A DNA stretch of 48,943 bases from an uncultured Alphaproteobacteria bacterium (GTDB lineage: Bacteria > Pseudomonadota > Alphaproteobacteria > RF32 > CAG-239). This document shows positions 16,224 through 25,528 of this stretch, piece after piece (position 1 is the first letter of the stretch; the number at the start of each line of letters is the position of its first letter). The stretch covers positions 1-48,943 of the forward strand of contig CALXVR010000011.1 in NCBI GenBank assembly GCA_944392155.1. Direction: 5' to 3'. The notes below the pieces were generated by a model that was not told where the DNA came from, searched no databases, and saw only the letters and a program-made list of their open reading frames with translations. Position numbers and translations under genes: made by a program.

Positions 16224-16270
16224 ATACAATATATAGCGTTAAAAATTTGTAAATAGTCTATATATTGTAT
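16224..16270. promoter_or_regulatory. Pair of NrdR-box-like operators upstream of nrdD
   Basis: Two palindromic 16-mers, ATACAATATATAGCGT (16224-16239) and AGTCTATATATTGTAT (16255-16270), are near inverted copies of each other and lie 31 bp centre to centre, about three helical turns. NrdR, the ATP/dATP-sensing repressor of ribonucleotide reductase operons, binds such paired boxes with a conserved CTATATATTG-type core. The remainder of the 16151-16606 gap is AT-rich with no gene. It contains only isolated DnaA-box-like words near 16442 and 16525. Confidence 0.75.
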
Positions 16271-16551
16271 GCACAAATATTTTTTTGATTTTGATTTTTT
16301 TATTTTACAGGGGGCAGAATCCCATAAAATTGTTGTTTTCATATTGCTTGATATGCTTACTTATAACAAGCCCTTTAAACTTATTTTTGGGTATTGACAG
16401 AGCTATCTCATTATATTTCATATAAAAAATTTTTTGAGGCAGGTGGATAAAATTTCAGACATTTTTTGTGTAATAACAACCTATTGTTTTTACTGCATAT
16501 TTTTCCAGATTACAATTCACAGGTTTTTCCACAGTTTCTTAAACAAAAGAC

Positions 16552-16590
16552 AAAAAAAAGAAGAGTTTTTTTTCGACTCTTCTTTTTTTT
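16552..16590 (-). terminator. Terminator of the TolC-like lipoprotein gene
   Basis: The stem AGAAGAGT-tttttttcg-ACTCTTCT is flanked by A and T runs, just after the stop. Confidence 0.75.
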
Positions 16591-16606
16591 GGATTCCAGA
16601 TATAGA

Positions 16607-18493
16607 TTAGCGACCTGAGCCGACCTCCACTTCTTCGCCGACCACAGTCTCCTCAATATATTCATCCGAACATTGAGGTCCGATACAACGTTTAAGGACT
16701 GTCGCCTTACGACCGGGGGTCAATCCCTTAACACGAATCGACGGAACGAACACCTCTTTAATCTGTATTTTAAATACCAAATATCCGAGGTTTCCGGCTT
16801 CATCCGTAATATATACTTTTATTTTATATTCTCCGACATCCGAGGGCATAGCAACGCCTTCAAAAGTATAAGTCTCCTCATTAAACTTCAGCCATTTCGG
16901 TAAGGGAGAATCGTCAATCAGACCAGCCTTGGTGGTTACTTTTCCTTCCAAGTCCATCTTATCAAAGATAGCTTGAGGAATCTCAACATAGATTCTCTGA
17001 CCTGTCTCCAGTTTCAAATCCGGCATTAATTTAGATGATGACAAATTAACCGGCGGGCGCTTGCTCGGAACATCCAGCAAATATGGTCTATTGTCCGGCA
17101 AAAACTCACCCTTGCGCCATTTTTCCAAAACATTGCGCAAATATACAGCTATCTTAGAGGGCTTTTCTTCCAGCATAAAGTACGGCAGAGCGTCTAAGCC
17201 GATTGTTGCATATAAATTGCCCAACGACTCCTGAACATCCGTATAGGCCGCAAAAGCCGCCGCTTCGTCTTCGATAGCGCGAGCCGCCTCCAATTGACTT
17301 TTTTCTGCTTTACTACCATTTTCGAGGGTGGTGTCTTCAGCAATATTTTCCGATGTATCGGCAATTTCTTGGCTGATCTGATAGTCCTCAACCGATGACA
17401 TATATTGAGCCCAAGAAACATATACTTGGCTCAAAATCAAGGTTGTCATTCTTTGACGACGCAAAGACTTCAAATCATTAGCTGAAAGTTTTTTCGTGTT
17501 TTCAAAAACGCTCAAACCAACTTCTCTGGCTTTTTTAGACCACAGACGATTGTAGTAGTTCGGGTCATTGCGGTATTTGCTTAAAGAAGGATCTTCAAAA
17601 CCTTTAATGCGAATCTTTAATTCGTCTGCATTGGTGAATAAATCCTGCACTCTAAGCTCCGGACGATTGGTTAGCGCCAACCACTCCAGTTGAGCCAAAT
17701 CAGTCTTTAAAGACGGCAATTCAAAGTTACCATATTCCGGACCGACAAGTTTGTATTCCGTTGACGGATGAAAACCCATTAAGCTTGCCAATCTGACCTC
17801 GGCGGTTTCCATATCTCTCTTTAACATAGAAAGATTTTTAACCGCTTCCATATATTTTCTTTTCTTTACCAGTTCTGCCCGATCCGGACTTTTACCTTCT
17901 CTGGCCAACTCTTTGGCAGCAACATTCATATCATCAACTTGCAAAGTCATATATTCGACCATGCCGTCAATCAGAGGCAAAAGTTTTTGCGCCTCTAAGG
18001 TTTTCCAATAAAGCGTGCGCGTTTCTTGCAAAATGTTATGTATCACTTTGCGGCTTTGCTCAAAAGAAATTGATTTTGCATAGGATGGATCTTGTGTTTG
18101 GTAATATACGGTAGAAATATCCAAAATATTCCAGGCTACTTTCAAATCAGGGCTTAGATTTGCTGAGCTGTTGGTGTTTACATAGCCGGCGTTGCTCATA
18201 ATTTCGGGCAAGTGCGATACGCTTTCTCCCGCCTTTATCAAACTTTGCTCATAGCTAACCATGCGGCGCGAATAATTGTATTTCAAAGCCAAAGCCATTG
18301 CCATATACATATCAATCGGCTTTTCTATCTTACGCGGACTACGCACAAACATATTCTGCATATCCACATCCACACGAATAGCTCTGTCCCAATCCGTGTA
18401 ATATGCCGGTGAAGGCCGATTATCCGGCGTATTCCTATTACAGGAAACAAGAATGAAAACCGCACCCAGCAAAGCAAAAACTGACTTCTTCAT
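16607..18493 (-). CDS. TolC-like outer-membrane lipoprotein with Ig-like C-terminal domain
   Basis: The N-terminus is a lipoprotein signal: 'MKKSVFALLGAVFILVSC' with the lipid-accepting C18. Residues 55-440 are a helical repeat resembling the TolC/outer-membrane efflux family: paired long helices such as 'AMALALKYNYSRRMVSYEQSLIKAG' and 'ESLGNLYATIGLDALPYF'. Residues about 485-585 look like a cadherin/dystroglycan-type Ig domain ('LPKWLKFNEETYTFEGVAMPSDVGEYKIKVYITDEAGN'), which TolC proteins normally lack. No membrane fusion protein or inner-membrane pump is adjacent. Instead a VirB8-like gene is divergent. It probably acts in the outer membrane as an export channel or scaffold. The family call rests on pattern, not alignment. 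Confidence 0.6.
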   Translation of the reverse strand: MKKSVFALLGAVFILVSCNRNTPDNRPSPAYYTDWDRAIRVDVDMQNMFVRSPRKIEKPIDMYMAMALALKYNYSRRMVSYEQSLIKAGESVSHLPEIMSNAGYVNTNSSANLSPDLKVAWNILDISTVYYQTQDPSYAKSISFEQSRKVIHNILQETRTLYWKTLEAQKLLPLIDGMVEYMTLQVDDMNVAAKELAREGKSPDRAELVKKRKYMEAVKNLSMLKRDMETAEVRLASLMGFHPSTEYKLVGPEYGNFELPSLKTDLAQLEWLALTNRPELRVQDLFTNADELKIRIKGFEDPSLSKYRNDPNYYNRLWSKKAREVGLSVFENTKKLSANDLKSLRRQRMTTLILSQVYVSWAQYMSSVEDYQISQEIADTSENIAEDTTLENGSKAEKSQLEAARAIEDEAAAFAAYTDVQESLGNLYATIGLDALPYFMLEEKPSKIAVYLRNVLEKWRKGEFLPDNRPYLLDVPSKRPPVNLSSSKLMPDLKLETGQRIYVEIPQAIFDKMDLEGKVTTKAGLIDDSPLPKWLKFNEETYTFEGVAMPSDVGEYKIKVYITDEAGNLGYLVFKIQIKEVFVPSIRVKGLTPGRKATVLKRCIGPQCSDEYIEETVVGEEVEVGSGR

Positions 18494-18656
18494 TTTTTCA
18501 AAACCCTTAATATACGCGTATATTTATCCGTTTTATACTCTCTGAATATAAAACTTCTATTTTATCTTTATATCAATATTTTGAATCTGAACAGTATTTA
18601 TTTGCTTTTATTCAACTTTCATGTATAAAATAATGTTGAGTTAATTATTAAGGCTG

Positions 18657-19442
18657 ATGAACAGTATGTCTGAGATATTTAATACTATTTTTAAATATAA
18701 AGAAAAGCAAAGTCCGGATGAACTCGGGTTATATCCCGAGCGCGTACATGTCGAGGCCATGCCCGAACGTCGCTATTTGTGGACCTCTCGCGTGCTGGTT
18801 ATTCTTTCTTGTCTCAGCATTAGTTTTAATATGATGCTCGCTGCAACCATATATCTTTTGCTTCCGCAGAGAACCGTCTATCCACGTCTGTTTCAAATAA
18901 ATAAATATTTCAGCATGCTTGAACAAGTTCAGCCTGCAGAGATTAACTTTCCGGTCAGCGATCTTATTACCGAAGAACATATTACCGAATATATCATGCT
19001 TCGCTATATTGTTACTTCAGATTATGATGAACTTGTTTCTCGTTGGGCTAAAGGCAATATCTTATATTGGTATTCCGCACGCGATGTTTATGACGACTTT
19101 GCAAAAAATGACGTGCAGAATAATATTATGCAGTTTCGTGAAAAATCTTTGCAACGCGATGTGGAAATAGAGTGGATTAAACCTCTTGCAAAAGGTCTTT
19201 GGCAAGTTCAGTTTCGCACACTTGATTATCTTCCGGAATATGATTATCCCATCATCAATATTTGGCGTGCGACCATGCGTATCAGCTACGTTAAAATACC
19301 GTTTATTCGTCGTGATGACGGCATTCTTAATCCTTATGGCTTCCTCGTTAATAACTTTTCTTTGGCTTATCACGGAACGCCTGAAACTTCTGCGCATTAT
19401 CTGGAAACAGCTAAAAAAGTTACGGAAGAACTCTACAAATAA
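18657..19442 (+). CDS. VirB8-like inner-membrane protein
   Basis: This 261-aa protein has a short cytoplasmic N-terminus, one membrane segment at about residues 45-70 ('VLVILSCLSISFNMMLAATIYLLL') and a periplasmic domain. The segments 'ITEYIMLRYIVTSDYDELVSRW', 'LYWYSARDVYDDF', 'WQVQFRTLDY' and 'WRATMRISYV' follow the NTF2-like layout of type IV secretion VirB8/DotI proteins. It stands alone, with no other virB gene in the window, divergent from the TolC-like lipoprotein and with a shared 160-bp promoter region. The start could also be the ATG at 18666. It may be part of a dispersed type IV secretion system, as in Rickettsiales. That is inference. Confidence 0.6.
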   Translation: MNSMSEIFNTIFKYKEKQSPDELGLYPERVHVEAMPERRYLWTSRVLVILSCLSISFNMMLAATIYLLLPQRTVYPRLFQINKYFSMLEQVQPAEINFPVSDLITEEHITEYIMLRYIVTSDYDELVSRWAKGNILYWYSARDVYDDFAKNDVQNNIMQFREKSLQRDVEIEWIKPLAKGLWQVQFRTLDYLPEYDYPIINIWRATMRISYVKIPFIRRDDGILNPYGFLVNNFSLAYHGTPETSAHYLETAKKVTEELYK

Positions 19443-19499
19443 CCTTACAAATTTCAAATTGTTGTCAGCTTGACGACATGTACTCTTCCAAGATAAAAC

Positions 19500-19531
19500 A
19501 AAAGCCCCGCAGTTGCGGGGCTTTTGTTTTA
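19500..19531. terminator. Bidirectional terminator
   Basis: The stem AAAGCCCCGC-agtt-GCGGGGCTTT is followed by TTGTTTT. It serves the VirB8-like gene and the convergent oligoendopeptidase. Confidence 0.85.
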
Positions 19532-21316
19532 TAATTTAAGTTTTTTATCCAAGGCTTCAAGCTGGTCTATGTAACCCGAAATCAGGCTCAGGCCCTTGTT
19601 CCAAAAATCAGCATCATTCGGATTTAAGCCGAAAGGTTTGAGCAATTTGTCATAATCCGTGATTGCCGTTTTGCTCAACATATCCAGATATTTGTCGGCA
19701 AAATCTTTGACCTTGCCTTCTTGGCTGACCTGATACAATGAATTGACCAGACAATCCGCAAAGGAATAAGCATAGACATAAAACGGCAAGAAGAAGAAAT
19801 GTCCAACCTGCATCCAAATATAAGCGCTGTTTTCATCAACATTTACATAACGTCCCAGACTATTACGCATTTCTTCCAGCCAGATTTGGCAGATGCGGTC
19901 TTCCGAGAGCTCGCCGTCTTTTCTTTCCTCATGGCAACGGGTTTCAAAAAAGTGAAAAGCTATCTGGCGAATCGCCGTATTTATCATATCATTTACCTTG
20001 CCGGCAATTAGGCACAACTTGGCTTTATCATCATCCAGATTGCGCAGTAAGGACTGGAAGGTTATCATCTCGCCGAAAACTGATGCGACTTCTTCTGAGG
20101 TCATACGGCTATATTCGTTCAAATCGCCGTTTTTGGTACGGAGCTGATGATGGCAGCCGTGGCCTAACTCATGCGCCAAGGTTAAAACATCATTCTGTTT
20201 GCCGGCAAAGTTGAGCAGCAAATAAGGATGGTGTTTGGAAGTTGCGGAAGCGCAGAAAGCCCCGCTCCTCTTACCATCGCGCGGCGGAACATCTATCCAA
20301 TTATTATCAAAAAAGTCCTTGGCCACATTATACAACTTCGGCGAAAATTCTTTATAAGCATCCAAAACAATCTTTACGCTTTGCTTCCAAGAATATTCGG
20401 CATCATCGCAGAAAGGCAGAGGCGCGTTGCGATCCCAATACTGAATTTTCTCAACGCCCAGCCATTTGGCTTTCAGTTTATAAAAACGGTGCGCAATATC
20501 CTTATATTTTTCTCTTACGGTTTGCGCCAAGACATCAACCGTGGAATCCTTGACATTCTCGGCCAAGTTGCGTTCAGAAACCGGACGAGCGAATCCACGC
20601 TTGTCATCTTCTATTGCTTTATCCTTAATCACCATATTATAAATCATGGTGAACAGCGGCGCATTTTCCTTGCAAACACGATTTAATTCCTTGCCCGCTT
20701 TTTCGCGAATCTTGGGGTCTTTGTTTAACAGCAACTTGCTGATTTCGGCATCATTATATTGCTTGCCGTCTACCGTAAACACCAATCTTGATGAAGTTTC
20801 TTCATACAAACGCACCCAAGCCGAGCCCGAGGTTACGGATTTTTCGTGCAAAATCTCTTCAACTGCCTCGGACAATTCATATTTCTTAAAGCGTCTGACT
20901 TTGTCCAACCAAGGTTTATAAAAAGCAACTTTTTCATTCTTCAGCCACTCCTTGATTTTGGCTTCCGGCAAGCGGTTTATCTCCAAGCTGAAAAAGATGG
21001 TCGGCTTGCTGTAATCGGTTAGTTTCTCACTGATGTTTTGATAAAAAGCCATTGCCTCTTTGTTTTTCATCTGCGTTACCATATTAAGATAAGCAAACTC
21101 GCCCAAAACGCCGCCCATAACAGACATTTTTTCTTCTGTCTTCAAGGCATCCAAAAATTCTTCGGCCTTCAGTTTTTCCAATTTGCCCTTATATTTTTTG
21201 GCAAAAGAGATGGCTGTTTTTTTCAGTTTTTCCAAATCAGCATTGATTTTGGGGTCATCCATGCCTTTGTACATATCCGACAAATCCCAAGCGGGAAGAT
21301 TATTGTTGTTGCTCAT
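19529..21316 (-). CDS. pepF: Oligoendopeptidase F, M3 family
   Basis: This zinc endopeptidase cleaves oligopeptides in the cytoplasm. Residues 1-190 are the N-terminal helical lobe. The catalytic lobe carries 'LAHELGHGCHH' (HExxH) with the third ligand glutamate in 'SRMTSEEVASVFGEM'. At 595 aa it is full length. The ATG at 21316 ('MSNNNNLPAWDLS') is chosen because family homology starts there and AGGAAAAG lies upstream; the frame extends 15 codons further with a basic, non-homologous stretch. It overlaps the end of the 159-aa membrane protein by 17 nt, so it belongs to an operon with that gene and the GlmU-like gene. A broken paralogue lies at 11256-13013. Confidence 0.9.
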   Translation of the reverse strand: MSNNNNLPAWDLSDMYKGMDDPKINADLEKLKKTAISFAKKYKGKLEKLKAEEFLDALKTEEKMSVMGGVLGEFAYLNMVTQMKNKEAMAFYQNISEKLTDYSKPTIFFSLEINRLPEAKIKEWLKNEKVAFYKPWLDKVRRFKKYELSEAVEEILHEKSVTSGSAWVRLYEETSSRLVFTVDGKQYNDAEISKLLLNKDPKIREKAGKELNRVCKENAPLFTMIYNMVIKDKAIEDDKRGFARPVSERNLAENVKDSTVDVLAQTVREKYKDIAHRFYKLKAKWLGVEKIQYWDRNAPLPFCDDAEYSWKQSVKIVLDAYKEFSPKLYNVAKDFFDNNWIDVPPRDGKRSGAFCASATSKHHPYLLLNFAGKQNDVLTLAHELGHGCHHQLRTKNGDLNEYSRMTSEEVASVFGEMITFQSLLRNLDDDKAKLCLIAGKVNDMINTAIRQIAFHFFETRCHEERKDGELSEDRICQIWLEEMRNSLGRYVNVDENSAYIWMQVGHFFFLPFYVYAYSFADCLVNSLYQVSQEGKVKDFADKYLDMLSKTAITDYDKLLKPFGLNPNDADFWNKGLSLISGYIDQLEALDKKLKL

Positions 21317-21779
21317 GTTCTGACTTTTCCTTTTCTTCCTGATTTTTAATTTGTTCTTCAAGTTCTTGGTTTAATTTGCGCAAGTTCTGCATTGAAGCCT
21401 CGATATCCGGTGTTTGTTCATAAAACTCTTGCAAGCTCTCTTCCGGCTCCACATCTGATGCGATATTTTGTTGGGGCAGTTGGGGCTCAAACAGGTAATT
21501 TGCCCAAGGTGTTTTTTGCTCGCCTTTAATCCATTGTCCAAAACCTTTGGCAACAACATTTGTGTCACACCAAGTGTTTTTAGCTATGGTCTTGAGCATA
21601 CACCAAGCGCTACTATCGCAGAAAATGAGTTCTTCAGCCATTATCTCCGTGCAGGGAATGAACCCCCTTTTCTGTTCATCATATCTTGGTGCAAACAGCA
21701 CTAAAACAAACACCAGCAAATATGCCAGCATAAACAAAGATATGATTAAGCCAAACCAATGATGCTTGATAAAACTCAT
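21300..21779 (-). CDS. Small membrane-anchored protein of unknown function
   Basis: I do not recognise this 159-aa protein. One membrane segment (residues 9-29, 'GLIISLFMLAYLLVFVLVLF') is followed by a region with four cysteines (residues 43, 54, 60 and 70) that may form disulfides if exported. A glutamate/glutamine-rich coiled coil follows at about 120-159 ('NLRKLNQELEEQIKNQEEKEK'). Its ATG overlaps the GlmU-like stop by 1 nt (TAATG) and its end overlaps the peptidase start, so all three should be co-translated. No function can be assigned. Confidence 0.7.
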   Translation of the reverse strand: MSFIKHHWFGLIISLFMLAYLLVFVLVLFAPRYDEQKRGFIPCTEIMAEELIFCDSSAWCMLKTIAKNTWCDTNVVAKGFGQWIKGEQKTPWANYLFEPQLPQQNIASDVEPEESLQEFYEQTPDIEASMQNLRKLNQELEEQIKNQEEKEKSEHEQQQ

Positions 21780-22510
21780 TATTTTCCTTTTCTTTTATTC
21801 AAAAAACTTTCAAGCAGAGCCAGCTCTTCTCTGGTGTTGGCTCCGGCTACTTCTTCCGGCGAACATTCAACGACCGTGCATTTCAGGCCTTTGCTTCTGG
21901 CGATTGCTATTGCATCTGTTAGATAATACTCACCGGCGGCATTTTCATTGCCTATGGCTTCCAAAAGTTCAAACATTGTTTTGCCGTCAAAGCACATACA
22001 GCCGGAATTGCACAAATCAATGGCTTTTTCTTCATCTGTTGCGTCCTTAAACTCAACAATTTTTTTCAGCTCGCCGTTTTCCATTACCAGACGACCATAG
22101 CGTGCGGGATCTTGAGGACGGAAGCCAAGAACAACAACGGCATAGCCTTCTTTAACTTTGTCTGCCGCCATTTTATATGTTTCTTTGGTGATAATCGGAT
22201 TGTCGCCGAAGATAACCAAAACGGAGCCTTCAAAACCTTTCATTTGCTCTTTGGCTGACAAGACAGCATGTCCCGTGCCAAGCTGCTGCTCTTGAATGCA
22301 GCTTTGGTAAGGAGCCACTTCTTTACGAACCATCTCACCATCGGGGGCGGTTACGACTACAATCTTTTTAACTCCCATTTCTTCTAAAGTGTCTATCGGA
22401 TGACGAATCATCGGTTTGCCGGCCAAGGGCATCATTACCTTTGGCAGATCAGACTTCATACGAGTTCCCTTTCCTGCTCCCAGAATAATTGCGGCGATTT
22501 GATCGTTCAT
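21779..22510 (-). CDS. GlmU-type nucleotidyltransferase lacking the acetyltransferase half
   Basis: This 243-aa protein matches the N-terminal uridylyltransferase domain of GlmU: 'IILGAGKGTRMKSDLPKVM' at 8-26 (glycine-rich loop and K25), 'EQQLGTGHAVLSA' at about 74-86, 'VIFGDNPII' at about 99-107 and 'NSGCMCFDG' at about 166-174. GlmU makes UDP-N-acetylglucosamine. Here the left-handed beta-helix acetyltransferase half (about 220 further residues) is absent and the next gene is unrelated. The gene ends cleanly in a helix, so it looks like a natural short form, not a broken one. A separate acetyltransferase must exist if it serves the usual pathway. AAGGAG lies 7 nt before the ATG. Confidence 0.8.
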   Translation of the reverse strand: MNDQIAAIILGAGKGTRMKSDLPKVMMPLAGKPMIRHPIDTLEEMGVKKIVVVTAPDGEMVRKEVAPYQSCIQEQQLGTGHAVLSAKEQMKGFEGSVLVIFGDNPIITKETYKMAADKVKEGYAVVVLGFRPQDPARYGRLVMENGELKKIVEFKDATDEEKAIDLCNSGCMCFDGKTMFELLEAIGNENAAGEYYLTDAIAIARSKGLKCTVVECSPEEVAGANTREELALLESFLNKRKGK

Positions 22511-22600
22511 TATAAAACTCCTTAAAAATTTATTCTTTTCTTAATAACTGCATTTTATACTAACAGATATGTTTTATTTGTTAACAAAGGTTTTTAAGTT

Positions 22601-24700
22601 ATGAAAAAACTTTTTCTTGCTATTTGTTTCTGCCTTGGCTCAGGTCTTGCTCTTGCAGAGACTACCGAGCTGAGCAGTATTGACGAATTAAGGGCCAGAG
22701 AATCACAGGCTCCGCTCAATGCAGAAGAAATTGTTGACCCTCGAATCCCCAGCGGTGAAAACAAGGCAGAAATGGATGCTTTCATTAAAGAGCGGCTGAA
22801 AACGGTTCCCATTACAAAACTTGATGAAAATGAGGATTTGAACAACTTAAAATCCGTCGATGTTCAGCATAGCGCCGAATATATCAATATGCTCAAGGAA
22901 AACAATAAATCTACTTTTGAAAAAATTTATGACAACGCATTAAAACGCTTATCCGGCACGGATACCGCCGCAGATCCCAATCAGCCTTATGATGACGTTT
23001 ATTATTACATTAATGATCAACCTTCCGTTGAAGAACAAAAAAAACAATGGGAAGCGCCTGATTTTCCGGTGGTTAATGTTGAATTACCAAACGGCGCTCA
23101 AACTTTGGTTCCGGCAAGAGAACATATTCCGTACTTGTTTAGCAAGATTGAAATTATGCCCAACGGATTGGTCGGAATTAATGAAACGATTACGGTTATT
23201 GCAAACGGTGAAAAGCTTAAAAACGGACTATCGCGCGTGCTCCCTAAATATTCTGTTTCTCGGCTTAACGAAAAACATAAAATCGATTTTTCGTTACTTT
23301 CCGTCACTATTAACGGTCAGGAAGTTTCTTATAAGGCCGAAGAAATCGGAGACAAGATTGTCCTAAAACCTAAAGATGTTTTCACTCTTCAACCGGGAAT
23401 TTATACTTATAATTTTGCTTACTTGATTGACAGACAGCTTTGGTCTTATGATGATTTTAATGAATTTTACTGGGATGTAACCGGAAGCTCTTGGAACTTA
23501 GTTATTACAAATGCCGGCGCTTCCGTCAGTTTCCCCGGCACTCAAAACCCAATAAGCCAAAATATTTTTATCGGTTATCCGGGACAACTTACCTCGGAAA
23601 ATGCTTTTGTGGCAAAAGGCGAAGACAATACTTTAGGGTTTGTTTCCAAGGTTCCGCTCTTTATCGGCGAAGGAATGCATATTATTGTTGCTTTACCTAA
23701 GAATGAGCTGCTTGTACCCAATTTTAGCAAACGTTTTTCTTGGTTTATAAGTGATTATGGCGATGTCTTGTTTGCTTTGTTCGGATTTACCGCAATTTTA
23801 ATTTCTTATATTATTTCTTGGCGATATATAAGCGCCGGTCGTTCAAAGCTTAAGACAGGAATGCGTCGTACAGCGCCGATGCTACGCTATATGATTAAAG
23901 GTGTTTTTGATAAAATTTCGTTTACGGCATATTTGCTGGAACTGTTTCGCAAAAATATTATTGATATTCAGGAAAGCGAAAATGAAATTTTATTGATAAA
24001 AAAGACAGATAATCTTGCTTCTTTGGAAAGACGTGAAAGAAAAGCTTTGGCTAACTTGTTTCCCGGAAAAGAGGCTGTAATAAAAGTCAATAAGCAAACA
24101 CAGCTTAAATTTAAACGTGCCTTTAAGTTGATTGAAAAAAACACTTTAAAAAGTTTCAAAAACGTTTCCCTTAAGCTTAGTGCCGGTTATTTGTTTTTTA
24201 GTGTCGGCATGCTTTTGTTGGCTGAAGCGGCAATCGCTCTCTTAGCTGTTAACTTCTGGCAAATTTTTTCAATTGAACTTGCTTGCAGTATTACAATGGC
24301 TTTTTATATCTGGATTTTACAACTTAAATTTAGGTCGGCTCTTTTTGGATGGTTTAGCAAAATCTTTGCGTTATTGATAATTCTTTTCTCTCTTATGATG
24401 CTTAGCGTCTATATCAATCCAATTTCCGCGTTAATACTTCTTGCTATGATTTATATTATTTTTGCTTATACCGAAATCTTTGCAAAAAGAAGCGGGTTGA
24501 TGAAAAACAACATTAAAGATGCCATCAGCTTTCGCGACTATTTGATTGATAATGCGCAGACTTTAAGCTTGGGTAGAGATTTTTATTCTCAGCAAGCAAA
24601 TATCTTTGCTCTTGAGATTTCTTCAAAATATCCAGAGAATCCAAATATTAAAGAAAATTATCGATTAAATGAAGCGGAGAAACTCGCTCATATGTTATAG
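22601..24700 (+). CDS. DUF2207 membrane protein
   Basis: This 699-aa protein has a signal peptide (residues 1-19, 'MKKLFLAICFCLGSGLALA'). A periplasmic DUF2207 domain occupies about 175-370: 'IEIMPNGLVGINETITVIANGEKLKNGLSRVLP' and 'YNFAYLIDRQLWSYDDFNEFYWDVTGSSW'. A membrane segment follows near 390-408, and a cytoplasmic region then a cluster of membrane segments between about 530 and 620. The family is widespread and uncharacterised (YciQ-like). It is divergent from the GlmU-like operon, with a roughly 90-bp shared upstream region. Residues 20-170 are extra and Asp/Glu-rich compared with most members. Confidence 0.82.
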   Translation: MKKLFLAICFCLGSGLALAETTELSSIDELRARESQAPLNAEEIVDPRIPSGENKAEMDAFIKERLKTVPITKLDENEDLNNLKSVDVQHSAEYINMLKENNKSTFEKIYDNALKRLSGTDTAADPNQPYDDVYYYINDQPSVEEQKKQWEAPDFPVVNVELPNGAQTLVPAREHIPYLFSKIEIMPNGLVGINETITVIANGEKLKNGLSRVLPKYSVSRLNEKHKIDFSLLSVTINGQEVSYKAEEIGDKIVLKPKDVFTLQPGIYTYNFAYLIDRQLWSYDDFNEFYWDVTGSSWNLVITNAGASVSFPGTQNPISQNIFIGYPGQLTSENAFVAKGEDNTLGFVSKVPLFIGEGMHIIVALPKNELLVPNFSKRFSWFISDYGDVLFALFGFTAILISYIISWRYISAGRSKLKTGMRRTAPMLRYMIKGVFDKISFTAYLLELFRKNIIDIQESENEILLIKKTDNLASLERRERKALANLFPGKEAVIKVNKQTQLKFKRAFKLIEKNTLKSFKNVSLKLSAGYLFFSVGMLLLAEAAIALLAVNFWQIFSIELACSITMAFYIWILQLKFRSALFGWFSKIFALLIILFSLMMLSVYINPISALILLAMIYIIFAYTEIFAKRSGLMKNNIKDAISFRDYLIDNAQTLSLGRDFYSQQANIFALEISSKYPENPNIKENYRLNEAEKLAHML

Positions 24701-24705
24701 CCAAT

Positions 24706-24733
24706 AAAAAAGCCCCGAATTTCGGGGCTTTTT
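24706..24733. terminator. Bidirectional terminator
   Basis: The stem AAGCCCCGAA/TTCGGGGCTT with A and T runs lies between the convergent DUF2207 and membrane protein genes. Confidence 0.85.
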
Positions 24734-25528
24734 CTATTCCTCAGATATTTCATTCTGATGGTGTAAAAAATATGTAAAGTATTGGTACACATGGCTGTAA
24801 AAAGATGTCTTCAGCGCTGCGTCAAAATATGATAATCCGATTAAAAGCGTTGACATAATAAACTTGGATACAAGCCCATCAAACTCCATCATCTCATACA
24901 TGGTTGTTAATATTAGTACCGCGATTATCAAGGGCACTCTTAATATAACTTGTCCCCAAAATATTTTATTGGCATTACCCTTTGTAAGATTAAATGCTTT
25001 TTCCATCGTTAAGTCCTTGTCGTCTGTTGCAACGGCAGGAAGAATTATAAAGCACCGAGCAATGGTTATGGCAAAAAACAAAGAAACAACGCCCGTGGCT
25101 AAAAGCAGCATGCCGCCTTTAACGCCAAACGACTTTAGTATACCGACAATAATTCCCGCCGGAAGCGCTACCAACAGGAATAATAATAAATTGTATCCCA
25201 AGTATTTAATTTCTCTCCAACCAAAAGAGAAGCTAAAATACTTTTTATCTTCTTTCAAAATGATTTGGCGGCTAAAACCTACAGCTATGGAAATGGAGGC
25301 TAAATACATAATTACAACAGAAAGATTTTGATAGCCTTTGGATGGACATATTTCTCCTTCCAACCCACAAAGAGACGGAAAGCCTACCGCAACCTCATAA
25401 ATAAGGATTAAAAACCAAATTGATGAGATTTTTGTAAAAGCACTAAAATTGGTAAAAACATATAAAAAGCTGCGGCGAGCACATTCCCAAAAAGGAAGTT
25501 TAATTTGCGGCATCTGTTTCTGTTTCAT
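24734..25528 (-). CDS. Multi-pass membrane protein of unknown function, copy B
   Basis: This 264-aa protein has about six hydrophobic segments. It is not recognised as a known transporter. It shares a motif with the gene upstream: 'LPAVATDDKDLTMEKAFNLTKGNANKIFWGQV' corresponds to 'LPAILLSGEKSPRLSYLWQRSKGNNLGIILAL', so the two look like diverged duplicates of a DUF-type membrane family. GGGAG 6 nt before the ATG supports the start. It overlaps copy A by 29 nt and follows dnaE in the same transcription unit. Confidence 0.7.
   Translation of the reverse strand: MKQKQMPQIKLPFWECARRSFLYVFTNFSAFTKISSIWFLILIYEVAVGFPSLCGLEGEICPSKGYQNLSVVIMYLASISIAVGFSRQIILKEDKKYFSFSFGWREIKYLGYNLLLFLLVALPAGIIVGILKSFGVKGGMLLLATGVVSLFFAITIARCFIILPAVATDDKDLTMEKAFNLTKGNANKIFWGQVILRVPLIIAVLILTTMYEMMEFDGLVSKFIMSTLLIGLSYFDAALKTSFYSHVYQYFTYFLHHQNEISEE

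Noticed and set aside
16430..16540. Replication-origin-like cluster of DnaA boxes
   Set aside because: Only two or three imperfect TTATCCACA-like words occur in an AT-rich promoter gap, with no dnaA, gidA or iteron context.
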